A stretch of 64,000 nucleotides of DNA from Monosiga brevicollis MX1 (lineage: Eukaryota > Opisthokonta > Choanoflagellata > Craspedida > Salpingoecidae): contig NW_001865079.1 of assembly GCF_000002865.3 (NCBI RefSeq), forward strand, positions 137,015-201,014, in the 5' to 3' direction. The notes under the pieces were generated by a model, which had not been told where the DNA came from, made no database searches, and saw only the letters and a program-made list of their open reading frames with translations. Of the stretch, positions 45,113 to 58,040 are shown in pieces. The first letter of the stretch is position 1, and the number at the start of each line of letters is the position of its first letter. A program made the translations under genes and the position numbers.

Positions 45113-48100
45113 ATGTCCGACAAGGCTGAAGGACTCGCCGCCCCGAGTGGTGGCGCAAGCGCCGACACGACACCTGTGCCTGCTCCCGCGGCGGCCACAC
45201 CCAAGGCACCCGAAGGCAATCATTCACCCGGGAGCGACCGTGGCATTGCCGTTCCCAAGTCGCGTCTGGCTCCCCCGGCTTTTGGTGGATCAGCCCCAAC
45301 CTCCCTCTCGCACACCCTTTCATCCTACGATGATGAAGATGGGATTTCTTTCATCTCAGCCCTTGAACATGAGATGTACGCCTCAGACCCATCACCCTTT
45401 GCTCACCGACTTGGCTTCCAGGCTTTGCCACATCCTCCTTCCTGCCAACCCTCGCCTCACTTCTGCGCCGTTCTTTTTCCGAGCAGGCCCAACAGCCCTA
45501 CCAATGACTCAAACCATCTAAAGTACTCAAGCAGCCGCGACAGCCGCAAACAGTACAAGGTGCGTCACTCAATCATTCTGAGCTGCCTTGCAGCCCTCGA
45601 TTTTGGTGCGACCTGAACCTCGCGTCGCGTCGACACGAATCTCATTTTGGGGACCCTTTAGCTCAACCGTTCGCGTTACGAAGAGGAGAAGCAGCGCATG
45701 ACGGACATGTCTGGTTATGATATGGACGAGCGGCCCTACAAGACCGGCATCATGAAGGTACCACACATCGCAGCAGTGTCAGGCTTTGCTGCCCCAAAAT
45801 CGTCCACGGATTGATCGACACAAGTACTCATCCCGAGTCACGTGATCTCTGGTCTTTGCCATATTGATACATCTTTGACCAGATCCGCAACACGTTGCGC
45901 TCTTGGACCAAGTTTTATTGCGAACTGCGCCACGGCATGCTGCTCCTCTACAAAGAGGATCGTCATGACGTCTGGATGGGCACCGTCCTGCTTGCCGGTG
46001 GCATGGTTCGTCAGCTGCCCCCACCTATTTGTTTTGCCTCTGCTTCAGGTGCCATCGTCTCATATCCGTTCCCCTATCCTTTGCACCCTCGACAAACAGG
46101 TGATGGAGCGCCCCTCGCGCAAAGAAGGACACACCTTCAAGTTTTCGCATCCGCTGCGCGCGGCCATTCATGCCCCACGCGTACGTGCAAGCCGTTCGTT
46201 TCCAGGCACAGAGCTCAACTCGCTCCTGCTCACGGTAACTTGCTGGTCTGCGCATTGACAGGGCCCCAAGGGCGAGATCTGGTTCAATCTCGTCCGCATT
46301 CCCTCGGATCATTGCATGTTTCGCGTCTCCACTGCACAAGAGTGCGAGGTTAGCGCGAATGGCCTGCTCCTTGACACGCCGGGCTCTGCCACCGACAATC
46401 GCCTGCTCAACATTGCGATGACGGGGTGACGTCAGGAGTGGATCACGGCCTTTCGACGCTCCATCTTTGGACCCCATCCCAAATATGAATCGCGCATGGC
46501 GGAGCCTGTCATCTGTAAGCGATAGCAACGCCCAATCGACGGACGAACACTTGCTAAAGCATGCTTTGGATCTCTCACCGGGGTCTCCTTCATTTGTAGC
46601 CAACTTTGATACCCTGCGCGCCGACGTGCAATCAGATGATGGTCTCTGTGCCAGCCAGCACGACTTGCATCATGCCCACGAGGCCTCGCCCCGATCCAAC
46701 CGTCGTCCGATGCAAGCTGGGTAGGTCCCTCCATTTCGCATTCCTGCTGACCCTCCCTGTTGAGAAGTTTCAGTCATTGGCTTCCTCATTATCTGTGCGT
46801 ATGTCCCTACTTCTCGATCATATCTTTGGCCCACTAGGGAGAATGGCTTGTCTTCAGCCACGCGTCAACAGCTGGAGGCGCAGGGTCAAGCTGCTGCATT
46901 GGTCAGTTTATCTGTCTCAGACCGCCCTGCTCCCTTGTCTGTAGATCCAACGCCCAGTGCTGCGCGCGCTGACCTAGCTGACCGCCGTGCATATTCAATA
47001 TGATGGGTCTTGGGGGACCGGATGTAATCACAGGCCGCTGAGTCAGACCTTGATCATGGCGAGGATTTGATTCCAAACTGGCGGGCTGATGCGCGAGGTT
47101 AGTTCCACCAGGCCCCGTCACCCTGTGGTGTCCCACACTCTCAGACTTGCTGACGGTCCTGAACTTTTTCTTTTTCCTTGCCTCCAATCAGATTTCACAG
47201 AGCCCGCACCTCCCATTGAGGTGGAAGAGAATGCCTGGGAGTTGCACCTCTCATCGCTGCAACACGTGAGTATGAAACCTGTCGTTCTGTTCTTCCCCCC
47301 CCCCCCCCCCCCCCCCAACATTTTTGATCTGGTGTCTTGCTCATAACACACATCTTCTGCTTGAATTTGGCTCTCGCAGTCACCGGGCCAGCGGATCCAG
47401 GAGCAGCAATTCACCGAAGAAGAAGTGGCCACAGTCTTTGAGCGAATGGGCAAGGTACACGACTCGTTTCTTGTATTTTTCCTTTTATTTTTAAAAAGTC
47501 GACTCAAAACATGGGGTCCACCTCGTCTCCATCCTGCCCACCCAGGCTCATGGCCCCTGCCTTCCGTGCTGATTGTTCCTACTTCTAGGTGCCAGTGACC
47601 GAGGCCGTGACGCTGCCTGCGTTCATGTTGGAGCCACGCTCAGAGCTGGAACGCCTCGGCGATGCTTTCCATCATGCTGACATTCTGACCGATGCTGCCA
47701 AACATGCAGTGAGTGCCAACGCGTTTGTACAACTGGCGGCTCTCTCATGGCATCTGGCCAGCTTGATGGGACAAGTCGCAATTCTCACCGCACATGTGGG
47801 ATATCAGATGCCCCGTGGCCGTTTTGTGTCTGTGCTGCGCTGGTACCTCTCGAGGTGAGCTCGGTCATCGGTTTGGGGGATATTGTATCTTGGTGCGTTC
47901 AAGGTCATGTCTACCCACCGCGCCTTAACATGTATCCCGACGTGTTGTGTTTAGCTTTTATGCCAAGGCCAGCGGAGCCTTGCGTCCGATCCCGCCTTGC
48001 AAGGGAGAGGTGTGCCGACTGATGTTTGAGCATCCCATCCACGGCTCGACACCATCGTCGCGCGTTTTTTTCGTGGCCGAAGCGGTGCGTACGCGAGAGG

Positions 48101-50099
48101 TTCCGTTCGTTTGGGATAGCAAAACGCAGAAAACACACCCGCGTCTGAAATTTCAGATGAGTATGTACTTGTGACCGTTCTCATTCACTGCTTGCGATTG
48201 GGGACATGGGGCTGGACCACAGGTCGAGCATGGGTGTGCTGCGCTGCATGGTAGCAGCCGTGTTGCCGGTTGGGCGGTCGATGGCGTCATCAACTGTAGC
48301 CATCACTTCACGGGTACGGCGGGCTCCAGTCGACTCCCAAAGTCGTTGCTCGCGGCTGTGCTCGCTTCAACGCTGGCACTTTGCTCAACGCATCTACTGC
48401 GGTCGACTGCTAGGCGACAAACTGGTCAGCATTGAGCGTGGTCAGATGGAGGTGCATTTGGCTCGTGTGGCTGAAACCTTTGTGATGACGCGTCCTGCTC
48501 AAGTGACCAGCGGTCTCAGCACCGGCCACACCCTGACCACGTACAACGGCAGCATTGAACTCCGCTGCGACATGTCGGGCTACCGGTGCGTCTTTACAGG
48601 ACTTTTCAGCATTGGTCACCGCTGCGTGGCTCCGGCTCACCCGAGTGATGGGTTGCTTGGTGTGGTGTTTTAGATTCAAGGGGAGCTTTGACCCGAACAA
48701 TCAGCTGTCCAACGTGATTGAGGGCACGCTGTTCCACAACGAGGAGAAGATTGCCACGCTGCATGGCGAGTGGGATGGTCAGGTGCACATTAAGACGCTG
48801 GACAATGACATGCACCTGTTGTTGGATACGGCGGACGAAGAGATTGAGGCTCGTCGGCTGACGCGTCGTGCCATCGTTGCTGAGGAACTGTGGGGTCTTC
48901 CTGCCGTCGAAGATCAGGTGTGTTGTGTCTGGAAGAGCCAACGATCCCTCCTCACGTCTTGCTGGCTGACGTTTGTTTTGGGTTCACATCAATGGCTATT
49001 GGGCCATGTCCAATCATCGCTGATCATCGTACTGGTCACTTTGTTAGCCTTTTACGGACAGCCAAGCGTTGTGGAGCTCCTGCGCCGAGTTGTCGGGCGA
49101 AGACTTTGAAAACTACATTGCTTCGCTGCGAACACGCATGCTGGCCGCACATGCGCCCACCCTCTTTCACATTAGTGAGTCGACAGTGGCTGACTTTGGA
49201 ATGTGATCATGGGGACCGGGTTTCTCAGCTTTCAATTTTTTTTTCTTTTTCTTTTTGCAACTTCTTAGCCAACGGCCAATATCGCTACACGGAGGACGTG
49301 GGTCGCCCTTGGGACTACTTGCGCGATCTTTATGACTACCAGTCGGAGGGCCACCTGAAGGTGCGGTACAGGATTGGGCATATTTCTATGCTGACGTGTT
49401 TGTGTGAGCGGACCGTTTGATATTCTGTGCTGCCGGTGGTTGGGCCCCTATGCTGGTGATAGTGCTTGACGATTCAAGACACCGTCACAGGCACGCCGCG
49501 TAGCTCGACGCTGACACCCGTGCAAACGCTGCGCAATCGCAAGCGGCCCAACTCTTTGTCCGGTCTGGCCAGTGGTACGTATCGAGTTGTGCTGGCCCCG
49601 CACGCACAGCCGTGCGTGCGGGGCCAGGACTAGGGTTGGGGTTTTGAGTGTGGGAGCAGTTGTTCTGTTTGCACCCAATGCTCCTGCACGTATGAAGAGG
49701 ATCAAAAGGGTATCGACTCTTACTTTTCTTTTTGTGGACGTCTTAGTGAGTACCATGGACTCGGACGTGTTTGTGGCAAGCCCCCGTGTGGGCAAGTCTG
49801 GCGGGGGCCGAACCAACTTGGCGTCGGTCGTCGAGGAAGCGGGCTCGGGCACGCCTCAAGGCGAGACAAATGCTTCTGAAGCTCCAGCAGCTACTCGTCG
49901 CACGCCTTCGGTGACAGTCAAGTCCTCACCAAGTGCAAACGCAGCCACTCCAGCTGGGGCAGCTGGCAAAACGCCAAGCGCCGAGGGCTTGGCACAGGTT
50001 ACCAAGCGTGTGGCGCGCCTTGAGTCGGCTTTTATGATGGAGCGTGCTTTGCTTGTGGTGGTCCTGGCCATCCTGCTGGGCATTTCTGTTTATTTCTAG
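45113..50099 (+). CDS. Oxysterol-binding protein-related protein, ORP5/8-like (PH + ORD + tail anchor)
   Basis: Multi-exon gene; the preferred start is MSDKAEGLAAPSGG at 45113, with an alternative in-frame ATG at 44981. A disordered N-terminus is followed by a PH domain: KTGIMK, TLRSWTKFYCELRHGMLLLY, WMGTVLLAGG, VMERPSRKEGHTFKFSHPL, GPKGEIWF, EWITAFRRSIFG. The order and spacing follow human ORP5/ORP8. The sterol/PI4P-binding domain shows TLPAFMLEPRSELERLGDAF, HHADIL, FYAKASGALRPIPPCKGEVC, FVMTRP, LSNVIEGTLFHNEEKIATLH and RYTEDVGRPWDYLRDLYDYQ. A Ser/Thr/Ala-rich linker and coiled segment lead to a C-terminal helix, ALLVVVLAILLGISVYF, stop 50097-50099, the ER tail anchor typical of ORP5/8. Such proteins exchange PI4P for phosphatidylserine or sterol at ER-plasma membrane contacts. 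The usual NPxLGE and EQVSHHPP signatures are not readable here. Confidence 0.83.
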
Positions 50100-50461
50100 A
50101 AGACTGTTGTGGCTTGGTTGGTTGGTTTGGTGGGAGGTGGGGGCAAGATGCATTCACCCTTTCTTTGTTTACCTGTATTCCGCCTGAAGGGTCGGAGCGT
50201 TGAAACTCGAGCCAGTTTATGATTGGTGAGTTGGTTGGTTGACCGCTGTCTCTTGGTTGATGAGGAGAGGGGCTGTGGTTTCAATCGAACCCAACGGATT
50301 TGAGCTGAATGTGATGTGAAAAGTTGCACCTTTGGTGAAGATGGCATGGAATTAAAAGGCAATAATAATCGGGTGGGATACATGAGGAGTCTTGGTGGAT
50401 AAAAGTGGGCAGCTCAGCTGCTGCTGATGAGGCGACCAAAAGCAAGGGTGCCGAAGCAAAA
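50100..50461. other. Intergenic, tail-to-tail 3' flanks
   Basis: GT-rich spacer (GGTTGGTTGG runs); nothing else recognised. Confidence 0.6.
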
Positions 50462-52058
50462 CTAGGTCAAAGTGATGACCTTGCCATGTTTGCAACGGCG
50501 ACAGGTGGTGCGCTGCGAAGAGTTGGGCGCTTCGCACGACGGGCAGGACCAAGGTCGCTGGGCCGCAGAAGGCGGTGGCGGCGGGACGGGTATTGCTAGT
50601 TCAGAGGCTGATGCTTGAGCTTCGGGACCCAAACCAGGGTCTGAGTCGCGGCAGGGGCGCGGTTCTTGGCACACCTCACATATGGGGGCCAGTGACTTGG
50701 TGTTGATGAATGTGCAGGTTGCGCACTGCCAGCTTGAAGCAGGCGGAGAGGTGGGGCGGGCAGGGGTTGTGCGCAAAGGGACGCGGGTGGAAGGGTGGTC
50801 CTGGTCACGCGAGGAGGATGCTGTGCGTGGCTCTTGCTGACGCGCCGACTTTGAGTTGGGGGCATCAAGGGTCGGCGAGGCGGCGTGCGAAGTTCTGGCG
50901 GCACGTCCTGCAGCAGCAGCTTGTTGCGTGTGCACGCACCACTGGTTGTCCTGTGCCCGTCGATATGCAGCGGCGGCTGCCATGGCAGCGGGTTTGGCAT
51001 GCGCCCAATCGATGTCCAGTTGGGCCTGGAGTCCTCGGCCGAGGCGTCGACCAGTTGTGGCGGGGTTGCGTCCATGGTGACGCAATGCTGCATTTCGTGA
51101 TGCAGCCAGGTCATCTGAGGTTCCTGACCGCGGGCCATGTCCCAAAACACGGCCCTTGCCAGTAAAAGACTACGAAATTTGAACAAAAGGGTGAGCATGG
51201 ATGACATCCAAGGGCTATCGTGCCCACATGTGAATTCTAGTCCACAAGGCCGAGAAAAGAAAGGGCCTGCCCGCGTGCCCCACCTGAAAGCTGGGCGTGG
51301 TCGAGGCAGAAGCAGTACGAGTGGAGGGCTTGTAGCCAAATTTCTGGTGCACCAATTCCGAGGTAGCCTCATCTATGCGTCAAAGGTGTGAATGCGCGTG
51401 CAGTCAAGCGTGCGAGTTGGTGTTTGTGCATCTTGGAAGATGCCAATCGATGGGCGAGCAAAAGGGCGGCTCACAGCGAGCCGAGGGCAGAGGCGGACCT
51501 TGAAGCTTTTCCAGGAGCTTGTAAAAGGCAGCATTGTGCGGGCCATGCACGACGTGGGCAAGCTCATGAAGGAGGGTGCCAACGATAAAGTCAAAGTCGT
51601 AAAACGAGTTGCGATTCTCAGCAGGGCGGAGTCGGACACGAATGACTTGGCGGCGGTTGATATTCAAGCCAAGCAGGTTGGGGTTGTTGGGAAAGAACTC
51701 GGTCAATTGATTGACCTAGGAGCGAGCACGTGAGGTCCGAGGACGTAGGCGTCGTTGGGAGGTGTAACAAACAAGAGGGCGCGAGGCTGGGGTGGGCCTG
51801 GCACAACGAACCGAACCTTCCATTTGCGGCTTCGCATGATCGGGGCAACGAGTTGGGCCGCCTTGGTCAGCAGCTCCAAGGCTTGTGCTTTCTAAAGCAC
51901 GGGTTCCCAACACAGCAGCGACTGTCAGGCGGTGGCGTTGGCAGTCTGTGCGAAAAAGATCCCCTCAACAGAGAGCGTCCAAGCCTGACCTGTTGTTCAC
52001 GTTGGAGGACGGTGATCTGGGCAAACTCGGTGCCTGCCGCTTGATCCCCCCCCATCAT
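50462..52058 (-). CDS. WLM-domain metalloprotease, Wss1/SPRTN-like, with two RanBP2 zinc fingers
   Basis: Five exons join in phase: 52058-51990, 51891-51817, 51715-51499, 51372-51284, 51169-50462, for 385 residues. The WLM fold is clear: ITVLQREQQ, KAQALELLTKAAQLVAPIMR, KWKVNQLTEFFPNNPNLLGL, VIRVRLRP, and the zinc site HELAHVVHGPH (H98, E99, H102, H108; HExxHx5H). This is followed by NAAFYKLLEKL. Two RanBP2-type fingers come near the C-terminus, WQCATCTFINTKSLAPICEV(C) and WSCPSCEAPNSSQRTTCRRC. Wss1 and related WLM proteases cut DNA-protein crosslinks and SUMO-modified chromatin proteins. The fingers could bind ubiquitin or RNA. No N-terminal ubiquitin-like domain is present. The gene is head-to-head with the kinase gene. 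Confidence 0.9.
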
Positions 52059-52974
52059 GCACTTGACCCCCACACTCGCCACACCTCACCACCTCTCCCA
52101 CCCAGAAAAGCAAATGCATTCAGGAGGGCGATCGCTCCCTTCCCCCTTCACTGCCACACACACACACACACACACATACATCACTGTGCCACAAAAAAAA
52201 AAAAAAGCGCGCAGCAAGGAAAAAAAAAAAAAAAAAAAAACGGTTTGGAACGGCACAACACGACAAGAAAAACCATGACAATCTGACAATCTGACAATAG
52301 TATACAATCTGACAAATCCGTTCTTGAGTGCGTGATGGCAGGGTCGCAGGTGAAAGAAGATGCAGGAACGTTTCAGGGTTTAAGCAGATGAAAATAAAGT
52401 TATTGCAGATACGCTTCATTCCAAAGGAGTCGTATAGTAAAATAGAGTAAAATAATATACGCAAAAGTTGATGTATCTGTAGATCTACCTTGCACATGCA
52501 AACGGGGGGCCAAAAGTGCATGACACATGCAGGGAGGCGTCGACGTCCTGCCGACTCGGCCCGCCGCGCGTTCGACCCCTTCTGTGCTCCCTGTCGTTCA
52601 TCATCGTGGTGGTGGTGGTGGTGGTGGTGATGAGGTGATTGGCAGTGCATCATGGAGGGACCAAGGTGACCCGCGAATCGCAGTCACAGCTTTGCTGTTT
52701 CGGGGACATTTTGGGCCCAGCCAATTCGTGACGAGCGCTTGGCCTGGAGAGGGCTTGCCGACGCAACCGCCTGGTTTTGCGTGTTCTGCATGTCCATGGG
52801 CATTTTTTCTTTCACTCGGCTCCAAGCTGCCTCGACCTGTGAACGTGCCTGGGTGTGTCATCAAGCCTTGCTCCGCTTGCCACTGCATCGCGTGTTCTGC
52901 CTCTCCCCTTGGTGGGTGGCCACGATATCTGTTCTTGTGCTGGTGTGGTGTGGAGTCGATCTTGCACTTTGAAG
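52059..52974. other. Divergent promoter region, no gene recognised
   Basis: Contains (CA)n near 52155, poly-A runs at 52193-52206 and 52220-52240, and (GGT)n at about 52604-52629. Confidence 0.6.
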
Positions 52975-55777
52975 ATGGATCATTGCGATGCCATTGAGAA
53001 GCTTCGCAGCGCCGGTCACGCCCGAGTTAACATCGAAGGCTGCAATGACTCGGTCTTCAACTTTATCTCGCAAGCCTCGCTTGACGAACTGGTGCGCTGC
53101 TGCCACCATACCACCATGCCGCCCCTGTTTTGACCGCTTCGCCTTGATTGTCGCTCACGCTGCCCTTGATGGGACACAGACGCCGCTCTTGCAGCGGCTC
53201 CGCGAGTTTCAGGTGACGGAGCAAACTCAACTCCCATATACCTGTACCGGCTTTCTTCAGCTGGACAGCGACTGCTATCATCGGGCCGAGGTAGGTCGCG
53301 CCTCAAGTGGAGAGTGTCGTCGCCGTCCCGCGCATTTGACTCACCGCCTTTTCATCTGCCCAATCTTGTTTTTTTTTTTTTTTCCTCTTTGGCTCCCATA
53401 GATCTTGTCACAGTTTTCCTCGTCTGCAGCCCCACTACTGGTGGACTTGTACACCATTGGCGATGAGCGCAAGCACCAGTTTGTATACAAGGTGGCGTGC
53501 CTTTGGCCTGTGGTCTCAATGCTGGCTTTTCAACATGGCTGCGCGTAACGCAGTCCAACTCACAACGAGACACACCTGCATCAATGTAGCGCGAGGATCT
53601 GGACGACGATACATTTGTGGCCAGCATGTTTGTGGTCCTCAATCGCTTGCTGGATAAGCTCAAAGTCGACAGCAGCGTACGTCAGCCCACACCAGAGTCT
53701 CTGTCATGTTGTATTATTCCTTGTCTTGTGCACCGAATGTTCCAAGCCATTGCCGTGTTCGCGTCCGGTTCTCGATTTATTTTTCTCCCCAATGTGTGCG
53801 TGTGCGTGTGCGTGCGTGTATGTGTTTGTGCCGGGCTCGATCGATCCATGATCAACCTCCCGATGAGCGCTCGTGTCTACTGCATGGTGTGGACATGGGT
53901 CAAGTTCATGGGACTGTGTGCGGCCGATTGTTGGGTGTTTGCTTTTTTTTGGTTGTTGCCTGCTTTTGGTGTACAGCACCGCTTGGGTAGCACCAATGCC
54001 TACATGACCATGGCGCCCGATGTGATCGATGTGGATCAGGTCTTTGAGGCTCAGGCCAAGGGGTACACGAGTCAAGACATGCTCTCGAAACGTAAGTGCT
54101 CTTCCAGTGCCAAAAGGACACAAAGGCCAAGCGTGACGCCGAGTGCGATGCCTTGCCATGGCTGCTGGATTGGGTGGGGCTGGCTGGCAACTCTCACAGA
54201 AGAGTGGATCGTTTGCCTGCATTATTTGCTTCATGTTAGCCGACCTGTTGGTGCGCCAACCAGCACCTGATAGCGACTCGTCACCGCTGCCATCAGCCAA
54301 CCAAGCCACCCTCAGCGTGGTGAAAAAGTACCGAAACTTTGCGGAATTGCCAGAAATGGATCTCGACAAGATTGGCGAGTCCGAGGCACAGGAGATGGAG
54401 ACAACGGCGCAGGATGTCGACGATCATGATGATGAGATGGATGACGCATCTTCGTCGCCACCACCCAAGAAAGAGGTGCGTGGTTCATTTGCGGTTGAGC
54501 TGGAGCTGTTGGTTGGTTGCTGTCGGTGATGCGAGACAAAGCTCATGCTTGCCCTGGCGCGGCGTGTTAACGCCTTTTTTTTTTTTTTTTGGGTTACCGG
54601 GGCGATGGGTGGTTAGCCGCGCAGCAGTTTTACAATTCAGTTGCCCGATCTGAGCGATGCTGTCACGCGTGCCGACTTTTTGAAGGCCCATCCATACTTG
54701 CGCGTGCCGTGCTACGCCGTCTATTCTTTTCACTACGCGCATGTGAACAGCGTCGACTCCAAGGGGCCAGCACCCGAGCCCTGTGGCTTGATGGAGTGCG
54801 TGCCCGGTGAGCCTCTCAGCAAATTTACCGAGGCGGAGGTCGTGGCGCTTCTGCAGTCCCACAAGGATGTAAGTTCTTGTTTTTTTTTCCTTTCTTTTGG
54901 CTTTAGTGAGGTGTGCGAGGAGACGGGCATGCGCCCTGGCTGGGGTAAAAGAGCTTTCACGTCAGAGGTGGCTGTGGTTTTGCACGTGTGCTTTGGTGGT
55001 GAGGTAGGTGGTGGCGCTGCTAGACACTCTGGCAGCATCTTTGGCCGCAGCATATTTTGTGGGTCTGCGTGACCGGCATTACGACAACTACATGATCACC
55101 ACCAACGGGCTGTTCTGCCACATTGACTTGGGCAACTTTGCCAATGAGCGCGCCTTTATGGATGCCAAGGTGCGTGCGTGCGTGCTTGCGTGTGTGCGTC
55201 TGTGCGGGGCACATGCTGGGTACGGCCACATTGTGGTTTTGCTCACCTGTTGTTGGGCTGGCAGAGCATTAGTGTGACACCGACCATGGTGCGCGCCATC
55301 AAACGCTTTGATCCCGATGCGTGGGAGTACGTGGCGCAAATGGCCAAGGGCGTGATGCAGATTTTCCAAGCCCATCTGGAGGCCTTGTTAATCCAGGCCG
55401 AGCAGCTGGACAGTGCGCGCTTTGAGCGCCTCGAGTCTTACGTGCGCCGCCATGTACGTAACCCTAGTGGATGGCGGTTCAGCCCGTGCCTTGCCTCACT
55501 TTGGATTATTTTTTTTGTTCGTTGGGGTGTGTGTGGTGTGCTTTGATGGGGCGGGTCTAGGTCGCGCCAAAGGGTTCACCAGAAAAGGTTTATCGCATGG
55601 TGCTGCGGGCCGACCGGTTCCGCACCAATGTGAAGAACTTTATGCACGGTACGTGTTTCCTCCGAGGGTGCAAGTCGCTTCATGGCTGTGTCTGGTTACC
55701 CATGGCTCACATGTGCGGCTTGTTGAACAGAGTATGTGGCGGTGCCGGTGAGCAAGCTTATGCACGGCCAGTCATAG
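52975..55777 (+). CDS. Divergent PI3/PI4-kinase-like protein
   Basis: Multi-exon gene from ATG 52975 (MDHCDAIEKLRSAGHARVNI) to TAG 55775-55777. The catalytic part is recognisable: an N-lobe strand HQFVYKREDLDDDTF with a Lys where PI3-kinases bind ATP phosphates (family FK.GDDLRQD), then GLMECVPGEPLSKF (family GLIExVP). The catalytic loop is GLRDRHYDNYMI (family GDRHxxN) and the metal motif HIDLGNF replaces the usual HIDFGH. SVTPTMVRAI fits the activation-loop end. An acidic insert of about 50 residues (DVDDHDDEMDDASSSPPPKK) splits the N-lobe. No C2, Ras-binding, helical or FATC domain is visible and the protein is short (about 500-550 residues), unlike class I-III PI3-kinases or PIKKs. The substrate, lipid or protein, cannot be told. 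The hinge exon near 54620 is provisional. Confidence 0.72.
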
Positions 55778-55804
55778 TCTTGGAGCACGCCTTGAAGCGC
55801 GTGC

Positions 55805-55806
<2 letters not shown>

Positions 55807-55841
<35 letters not shown>
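55807..55841. repeat. (GT)n microsatellite
   Basis: GCGTGCGTGC grading into uninterrupted GT dinucleotides just after the kinase stop codon. Confidence 0.9.
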
Positions 55842-56257
55842 TGAGTGAGGAAGGCTTTCTCCTGCTCGTGTTGTTCTGCCGTAGCATTAGTTTTTCTGTT
55901 GTACTGTACCGTGATGTTGTTAATGGACGGGCATGATAACTCGTGGCCCGAGGGCGCGTGCGTGGCAATGCAATTCGGTGAGTGTTCCGAACAGCGTATC
56001 ATCTTGCTCGCATGTGAAGCAAGCCGCCGCCGCTGCTCTGTTGGGCCTGTTATGATCTGAATGACAAAAACGATTTTTTTTTGAGGATGAAAAAACCCCT
56101 TTTCTCCTTTTCTTTCGGTCCTTGCCTGTCGGCCGTTCGCCTCTGGCCATCCGTCACATTGGGATATCGCCATCTGATGTTCGGAGATGACCATCCCGGT
56201 GGCTTTTGACGGTGATGATGATGCTATTCGGGCTGTTTTGCTGTTTGACAGTGGTGC

Positions 56258-56293
56258 TGGCCGTGATGATGATGATGATGATGATGATGATGT
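56258..56293. repeat. (GAT)n trinucleotide repeat
   Basis: About ten GAT units. Confidence 0.9.
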
Positions 56294-57944
56294 CGATGCG
56301 ATGACGATGCCAACGGCCGGTGGAAGAGTCTGGTCATGAGTTTGCAATCCAGCCGAGTTTTTGGGGCGGGGGGTGCGGAGTTTACAGTCGTCCATTTGGC
56401 AGGTCGTGGCATGTGATCGCCGTGATGATGCTTCGAAGGACGCTTTAAATCAGCAGACGATCCACTGCGCACTGCGCGGGGCAAGAGCTTGGCCGTCGAA
56501 AAACCAAAACCGCACATGACGCGACTCTCAAAACGTTTGGGAGGGGGGGGGGTGGGGGGCTCGAGCTGGAATTCAGCCAGCAGCCGTACATCAAGTGTGA
56601 CCTGCCTCGAGCGCGGATCACCAACTCCGCCCCCACCTCCGACTTGTTCCGCCACGAGCCCTGGCTCACATACCTGTGTGCTTGGGCCACACACCTTGTG
56701 CACGGCATGCCACGTCACGTCGGAGCTTCGGAGTGTGGGCGGCCCGGGCTTGCTCATTGTCGACAAAAATAGGGTTTCCCGCCAAAACTTCTCAAGCCAG
56801 AACACGTTAGACCCCCAACACTCGCGTGCAAGACCTGTGACACGTTGGACGCAGAAGCCATTGGCGGCTGCTTTTGTCAACGTGACATGGACGCAAAACA
56901 ATAAACTGCGGACACTTCCCAATATGCTGACATTCCCCACAGGTTTCCCGGGGAGCCCCCTCTCCAGCCCCCTGCAAAGCCCCCTATAGATTCCCCCTCG
57001 CAAAGGAAGAGCCACCTAACCTGAGATGAGCAATGCGAGCTGGATGCACACGAGAAGGGGCTAGGGCACACTTGCAAAGTGGTGTTCTGCTTGGGGGCGC
57101 CACACTTTGCGGGTTTATTTCTTCAGCCGACGCACACAACCTGCGGGCCCGGTCAGCAAGGCCTCCCATCACACTTGTCAACCTTGATCAACGTACTCGT
57201 AAGCCTCCCTCATCACACTTGAAGTGATGCAAATCGCACACTTTGCGATTTTTCAAAGTGTCTTAAATTCATACTTCGTCCAGTTGACCAGAAAAGCACA
57301 AAGTGTGCTTTTTGCTGTTCTTTGCTTCGGCTCGCGCCACTTGTTGCTGCACATGGGCGCGTTGATGTCAATGTGGTGCTTGACGTCACGTGGGTTCGTG
57401 TATTCGCAAAACAGGTTGGTGCGGCGATGCTTGCTTCTTCTTCAGCCCGTTTGTCGCTGCTTTCGAGAATGCCAATCGACGCTTTGGGGTCCCTTTCCCA
57501 TGGGTTGAACGAAGAGGGCTCCTGCTTGCTTGCTGTGCGAGCGACAACACTGCGCACTGCCAACGTGAAGGGTACAGTGTCGCGCGCGCTCTGCTGGCCG
57601 GGTGCTATGTGGTGTGCGGACATGGATGATGGTCAAGGGGAAGGGGCTGGGGGTCAGAAAAAACATGCCCACGTTGGATCATCTTGCTTCGTTTGCCCTT
57701 CTTCCTGGTTCTCTCCCGGTCACACATGGCCCCGTCTGCGCTCCTCTTGCCAACCGCCAGGCTTTCTGGTGAGGTCGAGCGCCATAACGCACGACAAAGG
57801 GGGACATCACCACGAACCTTCCCTGCAAACATGGCGTCGTCTGGTCATGAATCAATCACACAAAGCGCGCTCTTTATCACACAACCCGAGGCAGAGGAGG
57901 CGAAGGGCAGCACACTGAGCAGAGAACAGAGAACAGAGCTCCTC

Positions 57945-58040
57945 CCACACACACAACACACACACACGCACAACATGACTATCATGCCACACACACACAT
58001 ACACAACACAACACACAACACACAACACAACACACACACA
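57945..58040. repeat. CA-rich low-complexity repeat
   Basis: Repeated CACACA and ACAACACA units. Confidence 0.85.
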
